Below are positions 4,628 through 8,120 of a stretch of 8,120 nt of DNA, in pieces; the first letter of the stretch is position 1, and every line of letters starts with the position of its first letter. The translations under genes were made by a program, and so were the position numbers. This DNA is from an uncultured Oscillochloris sp. GTDB taxonomy: Bacteria; Chloroflexota; Chloroflexia; Chloroflexales; Chloroflexaceae. The stretch is taken from assembly GCA_903877345.1 (NCBI GenBank), contig CAIRDL010000757.1, positions 1 through 8,120 of the forward strand, written 5' to 3'. The notes below the pieces were generated by a model, which searched no databases, was not told the origin of the DNA, and saw only the letters and a list, made by a program, of their open reading frames with translations.

Positions 4628-6160
4628 GTGAGCCGCGATCTAGTCTCAATTGAGCGCCTGCAGACAGGGATTCCTGGCTTTGACCATATTGCCAATGGGG
4701 GCTTGCCCCGTGGCCGCACGACCCTGGTTTCGGGCACTGCTGGCAGCGCCAAAACGGTTTTTGCCGCCCAGTTTCTTGCTGCCGGCGTCCACGCTGGCGA
4801 AGCGGGCGTCTTCGTCACTTTTGAGGAGTCGCCTGACGCGCTGTGCCAGAATATGCAGGGCTTTGGCTGGACGATTCCTGAGTGGGAAGCGCAGAACCGT
4901 TGGGCTTTCGTTGACGCTTCGCCCCAACCCGATGATGAACTGGTGGTCATGGGGGCCTACGATTTGGGTGCGCTGCTGGCCCGCATCGAACACGCCGTGC
5001 GCCGCACTGGGGCCACCCGCGTCTCGATGGATTCCCTTGGGGCCATCTTCACCCGGTTGGCCGACACACGCATGGTGCGCAACGAACTGTTCCGCATCGT
5101 CGCCACGCTCAAACGCATGGGCGTCACGGCAGTCATCACCGCCGAACGCTCGCAGGAGTATGGCGACATCGCTCGCTATGGCGTTGAGGAGTTCGTCGCC
5201 GATGATGTGGTAATTCTGCGGAACTTGCTTGAGGACGAAAAGCGCCGCCGCACCGTCGAGATCCTCAAGTTTCGTGGCACCTCGCACCAGAAGGGCGGGT
5301 TCCCCTTCACTGTCATTCCGGGGCAGGGCATTGTGGTCATTCCGCTTTCAGCGATTGAACTGAAACAGCGCTCGTCAAACCTACGCATCACGTCCGGCAA
5401 CGGCGAGCTTGACCGTATGTGCGGCGGGGGTTTCTTCCGCGACTCGATCATTTTGGTCAGCGGAGCCACCGGCACCGGCAAGACGCTGATGGCGACTTCG
5501 TTTATGGCCTCCGGGGCCAAGCGCGGCGAACGCTCGTTGCTCTTCGCCTACGAAGAGAGCCGCGACCAACTCTTCCGCAATGCGACGGGCTGGGGCACCG
5601 ATTTCGAGCAGATGGAGCACGACGGCCTGCTGCGCGTGGTCTGTAATTACCCAGAGGTTTCGAGCCTCGAAGATCAGTTGATCGCCATTCAGGCTGAAAT
5701 CGAGCGCTTCCGCCCCCAGCGCGTCGCCATTGATAGTCTTTCGGCCCTCGAACGGGTCTCGACCATCAAGGGCTTTCGTGAGTTTGTGATTGGCCTGACT
5801 TCTTTTATTAAGCACCAGGAGATCGCGGGCCTTTATACTTCAACCACACCGACGCTGTTGGGTGGCACTTCAATCACCGAAGCGCATATCTCGACGATTA
5901 CCGACTCGATTATTCTGCTCCGCTACGTCGAGTTGTTTGGTGAAATGCGCCGTGGCCTGACCGTCCTCAAGATGCGGGGTTCGCATCATGACAAAGAGAT
6001 CCGCGAGTTTACGATTGACGGCGGCGGGATGCACATCGGTCGCCCGTTCCGTAACATTTCGGGCATTCTTTCTGGTCAATTTACCCATGTGACGCCAAGC
6101 GAAATCGAGCGTCTGGGTGCGATGTTCCGTGAGGAAGAGAGCGAGAGTCCACCGTCGTAG
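4628..6160 (+). CDS. kaiC: Circadian clock ATPase/autokinase KaiC
   Basis: The product has 510 residues with two RecA-like domains, close to the 519 of Synechococcus KaiC. KaiC forms a hexamer; CI is a slow ATPase and CII autophosphorylates and dephosphorylates. CI: P-loop GTAGSAKT (36-43), catalytic Glu pair in FEESPD (66-67), Walker B RVSMDSLG (Asp135). CII: P-loop GATGTGKT (279-286), Glu pair in YEESRDQL (309-310), Walker B RVAIDSLSAL (Asp369). The phosphorylation segment SITEAHISTITDS keeps Thr417, Ser422 and Thr423, equivalent to Synechococcus Thr426, Ser431 and Thr432. KMRGSHHDK (448-456) follows. The tail SGQFTHVTPSEIERLGAMF resembles the A-loop and KaiA-binding tail. Oddity: the CI P-loop has Ala41 where the Walker A consensus GxxxxGKT has Gly; CII is canonical. 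The GTG start at 4628 is set by GGAGG. It is third in the operon after the PAS/KaiA-like gene and kaiB. Confidence 0.97.
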   Translation: MSRDLVSIERLQTGIPGFDHIANGGLPRGRTTLVSGTAGSAKTVFAAQFLAAGVHAGEAGVFVTFEESPDALCQNMQGFGWTIPEWEAQNRWAFVDASPQPDDELVVMGAYDLGALLARIEHAVRRTGATRVSMDSLGAIFTRLADTRMVRNELFRIVATLKRMGVTAVITAERSQEYGDIARYGVEEFVADDVVILRNLLEDEKRRRTVEILKFRGTSHQKGGFPFTVIPGQGIVVIPLSAIELKQRSSNLRITSGNGELDRMCGGGFFRDSIILVSGATGTGKTLMATSFMASGAKRGERSLLFAYEESRDQLFRNATGWGTDFEQMEHDGLLRVVCNYPEVSSLEDQLIAIQAEIERFRPQRVAIDSLSALERVSTIKGFREFVIGLTSFIKHQEIAGLYTSTTPTLLGGTSITEAHISTITDSIILLRYVELFGEMRRGLTVLKMRGSHHDKEIREFTIDGGGMHIGRPFRNISGILSGQFTHVTPSEIERLGAMFREEESESPPS

Positions 6161-6184
6161 GATTTTTTGAAGGGCTAAATGGTT

Positions 6185-6301
6185 CGTAAAGTACGTCTTC
6201 TGGTACAAGTGCTGGCTTCGACAAGCTCAGCCAGCGTCCGTTAGCTGAGCTTGTCGAAGCCAACGGACGTGATGGAGCAATACAAGAAAGCTTACTTTAC
6301 G
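6185..6301. repeat. Nested inverted-repeat element downstream of kaiC
   Basis: The outer arms are CGTAAAGTA (6185-6193) and TACTTTACG (6293-6301). The inner arms form a perfect 19-bp inverted repeat: 6213-6231 (TGGCTTCGACAAGCTCAGC) with 6244-6262, loop 6232-6243. An overlapping 8-bp pair, CGTCCGTT (6235-6242) with AACGGACG (6262-6269), uses the loop. The core GGCTTCGACAAGCTCAGC is, from memory, a very widespread interspersed bacterial repeat. The whole 117-bp unit looks MITE-like. The strong hairpin 53 nt past the kaiC stop may also stabilise the operon's 3' end; no T-tract marks it as an intrinsic terminator. Confidence 0.6.
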
Positions 6302-6346
6302 GGCTACGAAAGCCCCTACGACGAACCGGCAAGCTGAACCCATCAA

Positions 6347-6355
6347 TGCTAAAAT
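6347..6355 (+). promoter_or_regulatory. Candidate extended -10 promoter for the diguanylate cyclase gene
   Basis: TGC-TAAAAT is an extended -10 motif one base from consensus and nearly identical to the TGC-TACAAT seen for deoC. No clear -35 is visible. If used, the leader would be about 200 nt and would include the second inverted-repeat element. Confidence 0.3.
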
Positions 6356-6375
6356 AGGCTTAAGAGAAGCAGCAC

Positions 6376-6490
6376 CTTTTCAATTGTCTCGTCGTAACGC
6401 ATAATGCGTGACTCGTGATCGGCTGGGGCGCGACCCGGTCACGCATCACGGATCACGCAGCGACTGGGATGTTTTACCTGCTCCACTTCC
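6376..6490. repeat. Interspersed inverted-repeat element, copy 2 (upstream of the diguanylate cyclase)
   Basis: This is a diverged copy of the element at 2821-2941, starting with CTTTTCAATTGT and ending with CCACTTCC. The dyad here is imperfect: GCGTGACTCGTGA (6406-6418) against TCACGGATCACGC (6446-6458), with two mismatched pairs. The stretch from 6491 to the next start codon at 6563 shows nothing else recognisable. Confidence 0.7.
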
Positions 6491-6562
6491 TTAAAACGTA
6501 ACGGACACCACACCGAGGGCCAAACCCTCTTCACCCCGGTTGGTTCGTCCATTGGATGCCTA

Positions 6563-8120
6563 ATGCCAATGATCATTGAAAATACCGACACCCTGCATGA
6601 AATTGTCGCAGAGAGTACTGATGCCCTCTTGGTCGTTGACCGGGAGGGCATTGTGCGTCTGGTGAACACCACCGCCGAGGGGTTGTTTGGGCGAAACGCG
6701 GCGGAGTTGCTCGGCCAACCCTTCGGCCAACTCATGCTCACGGGGAAAGCGACCGACCTCGAGATTATCCGCCCCGATGGAGGCATCACGATTGCCGAAA
6801 TGGGGGCGCAGACCGTCATGTGGGGTGGTGCCCCCGCCCATCTTGCTTCGCTCCGCGATGTCACGAGCCGCAAGCGGGGCGAGCAGATGCTCATCGAGTC
6901 GCAACGGGTGTTGCGCGCCGCCCTCGATAGCATGACGACCTCGATGTTCATCCTTGACGTTGAGGGGACGATTATCGCGGCGAATAAGGCTTGGCTGGAC
7001 TTTCAGCAGCGGACCCACGCCCCCCATCATCGGATGCTGATCGGCACCAACTTCCTGACCTTTTACGCGCAGGCGCAACCGTATCACCCAGAGGCTATTG
7101 AACTGACCGCCAAGATCCGGGCGGTGATCAACGGATCACTGCCCAGTTACAGCATCAAGCACAAGCTCGAGACCCGGAACGGCCCGCGCTGGTTTGCCGT
7201 GCAGGCCACCGCTTGCGGCGACGGTTGGGCTAGGGCGGTCATTTCCCATGAGGAAATTACCCACACCAAGCAGCGCGAAAGCCTGGACGCCGATAAACGC
7301 GAGGTGCTTGAACTGATCGCCCGCCAGCACAGCCTCGACACGGTGGTCAACCAAATCCTGACGATGGTGCTCAATCATTACCCTGATCTGAGCTACGGGG
7401 CGATTACCTTACGCAGTGCCCGGATCTTCCGCTCGTTGGGCATTGGCCTTGACGAGCGTGAGCAAGTTGAGCTTGACCGTTGGGCGACGCTTTGGGCTGC
7501 CGACAGCGACGATGGCGGGGCGGAACGCTTGACCATTGCAGTCGCCCGCCCCGGAGATCAGATCGAGCCGTCGCGCTGCGCCCTTGGGGTGAGCGCGGGC
7601 GCTTGTCGCTGTTGGCGGGCACCGTTTCAGGTGAGCGACCACGGCACCCTTGGCCAGTTGATCCTCTGCCGTCGCAACCCTAATGCGCCGGGTGCCGACG
7701 ATCTGACCTTCGTCGAGATGATTGGCCAACTGTTCGCAATTGAGGTCGAGCAGCATGAGCGGACGCGCCAATTAGCCTACCAAGCGCACCACGACACCCT
7801 AACTGGCCTGCCCAACCGCCTGCTCTTTGAGGATCGGTTGCGTCAGGCGCTTGAGGCTGCCCGACGCAGCAAGAGCATCGTGGCGGTACTCTTCATTGAT
7901 CTTGATCGGTTTAAGCAGATCAACGACACCCTGGGGCACGGGGTCGGCGATGCGCTGCTCGTGCAACTCGCCCGCCGCTTCGAGGGCTGCGTTCGCACGA
8001 CGGATACACTGGCGCGTCACGGCGGTGACGAGTTTATACTGGTGTTGGCGCATGTCACAGGGCACCAACAGGTGACGCGGGTGGCCGGGCGGCTCCACGA
8101 TATGCTGCGGATGCCCTTCC
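6563..8120 (+). CDS. PAS-PAS-GAF-GGDEF diguanylate cyclase (partial, 3' end outside window)
   Basis: A frame opens at ATG 6563 and runs off the window after 519 complete codons. Residues about 10-103 are a PAS domain (ALLVVDREGIVRLVN, IAEM, ASLRDVT). Residues about 112-238 are a second PAS domain (FILDVEGTIIAANKAW, PRWFAVQA). Residues about 245-400 form a degenerate GAF domain (LDTVVNQILTMVL, then GTLGQLILCRRNP). Residues from about 408 are a GGDEF domain: HDTLTGLPNRLLFEDRL, metal-binding Asp446 in FIDLDRFKQINDTLGH, and intact GGDEF at 487-491. RTTD at 478-481, five residues before GGDEF, matches the inhibitory I-site spacing. Active cyclic-di-GMP synthesis with product inhibition is therefore expected. 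The end of GGDEF and any EAL domain are outside. GGA 6 nt upstream supports the ATG. Both PAS domains resemble those of the protein at 3055-4278. Confidence 0.93.
   Translation, partial: MPMIIENTDTLHEIVAESTDALLVVDREGIVRLVNTTAEGLFGRNAAELLGQPFGQLMLTGKATDLEIIRPDGGITIAEMGAQTVMWGGAPAHLASLRDVTSRKRGEQMLIESQRVLRAALDSMTTSMFILDVEGTIIAANKAWLDFQQRTHAPHHRMLIGTNFLTFYAQAQPYHPEAIELTAKIRAVINGSLPSYSIKHKLETRNGPRWFAVQATACGDGWARAVISHEEITHTKQRESLDADKREVLELIARQHSLDTVVNQILTMVLNHYPDLSYGAITLRSARIFRSLGIGLDEREQVELDRWATLWAADSDDGGAERLTIAVARPGDQIEPSRCALGVSAGACRCWRAPFQVSDHGTLGQLILCRRNPNAPGADDLTFVEMIGQLFAIEVEQHERTRQLAYQAHHDTLTGLPNRLLFEDRLRQALEAARRSKSIVAVLFIDLDRFKQINDTLGHGVGDALLVQLARRFEGCVRTTDTLARHGGDEFILVLAHVTGHQQVTRVAGRLHDMLRMPF

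Noticed and set aside
6161..6170. T6 run (6163-6168) directly after the kaiC stop as an intrinsic terminator.
   Set aside because: No stable stem precedes it; the strong hairpin lies downstream, not upstream, of the T-tract.
6213..6269. H-type pseudoknot formed by the inner hairpin loop (6235-6242) pairing with 6262-6269.
   Set aside because: The linker that must cross the 18-19 bp stem has zero nucleotides, so both stems cannot form together as a simple pseudoknot. They are better read as alternative pairings or overlapping repeats.
6439..7087. Two long minus-strand open frames opposite the start of the diguanylate cyclase.
   Set aside because: The plus frame encodes clear PAS domains across the same bases. 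The minus frames have no domain pattern and reflect GC-rich codon bias.

Overview
The window (about 60% G+C, dense genes, non-coding DNA rich in interspersed repeats) looks like the chromosome of a bacterium from the Chloroflexota, probably near the filamentous phototrophs of the Chloroflexales. That placement is an inference from protein style, the KaiB/KaiC pair outside an obviously cyanobacterial context, and the palindromic repeats; a protein search would settle it.

Layout. (1) Positions 2-469 (+) hold the C-terminal ATPase half of a NarL/LiaS-class sensor histidine kinase whose start lies outside the window. It is followed by two hairpins, one a good intrinsic terminator. (2) On the minus strand, deoC (deoxyribose-phosphate aldolase) and sucD (succinyl-CoA ligase alpha subunit) form a two-gene unit read from about 2393 down to 652. 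(3) Positions 2347-3054 are about 700 bp of non-coding DNA separating divergent units. They hold a candidate deoC promoter, a GC-rich palindromic repeat, a 15-bp direct repeat, a roughly 120-bp element with 24-bp perfect inverted arms, and a 28-bp near-perfect palindrome. (4) Positions 3055-6160 (+) are a tight three-gene operon: a tandem-PAS protein with a C-terminal helical domain resembling the KaiA/RsbU fold, then kaiB (1-nt gap), then kaiC (24-nt gap). (5) Positions 6161-6562 are non-coding, with a nested inverted-repeat element and a second copy of the roughly 120-bp element. (6) From 6563 to the window end (+) runs a PAS-PAS-GAF-GGDEF diguanylate cyclase, cut off by the window.

The main point of interest is the Kai operon. 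KaiB and KaiC are full length. KaiC keeps both catalytic Glu pairs, the Thr/Ser/Thr phosphorylation triad and a C-terminal tail like that of cyanobacterial KaiC. KaiA is usually regarded as cyanobacterial, yet the gene in the kaiA position encodes a PAS-PAS-coiled coil-KaiA_C-like protein. I propose a sensor-coupled KaiA analogue, giving an A-B-C gene order with the KaiA pseudo-receiver replaced by PAS sensors. The diguanylate cyclase downstream has a homologous tandem PAS input and a homologous upstream repeat element. One duplicated sensory module may therefore feed two outputs: a KaiBC timer and cyclic-di-GMP signalling. The motifs and arrangement are visible in the sequence; the functional coupling is inference.
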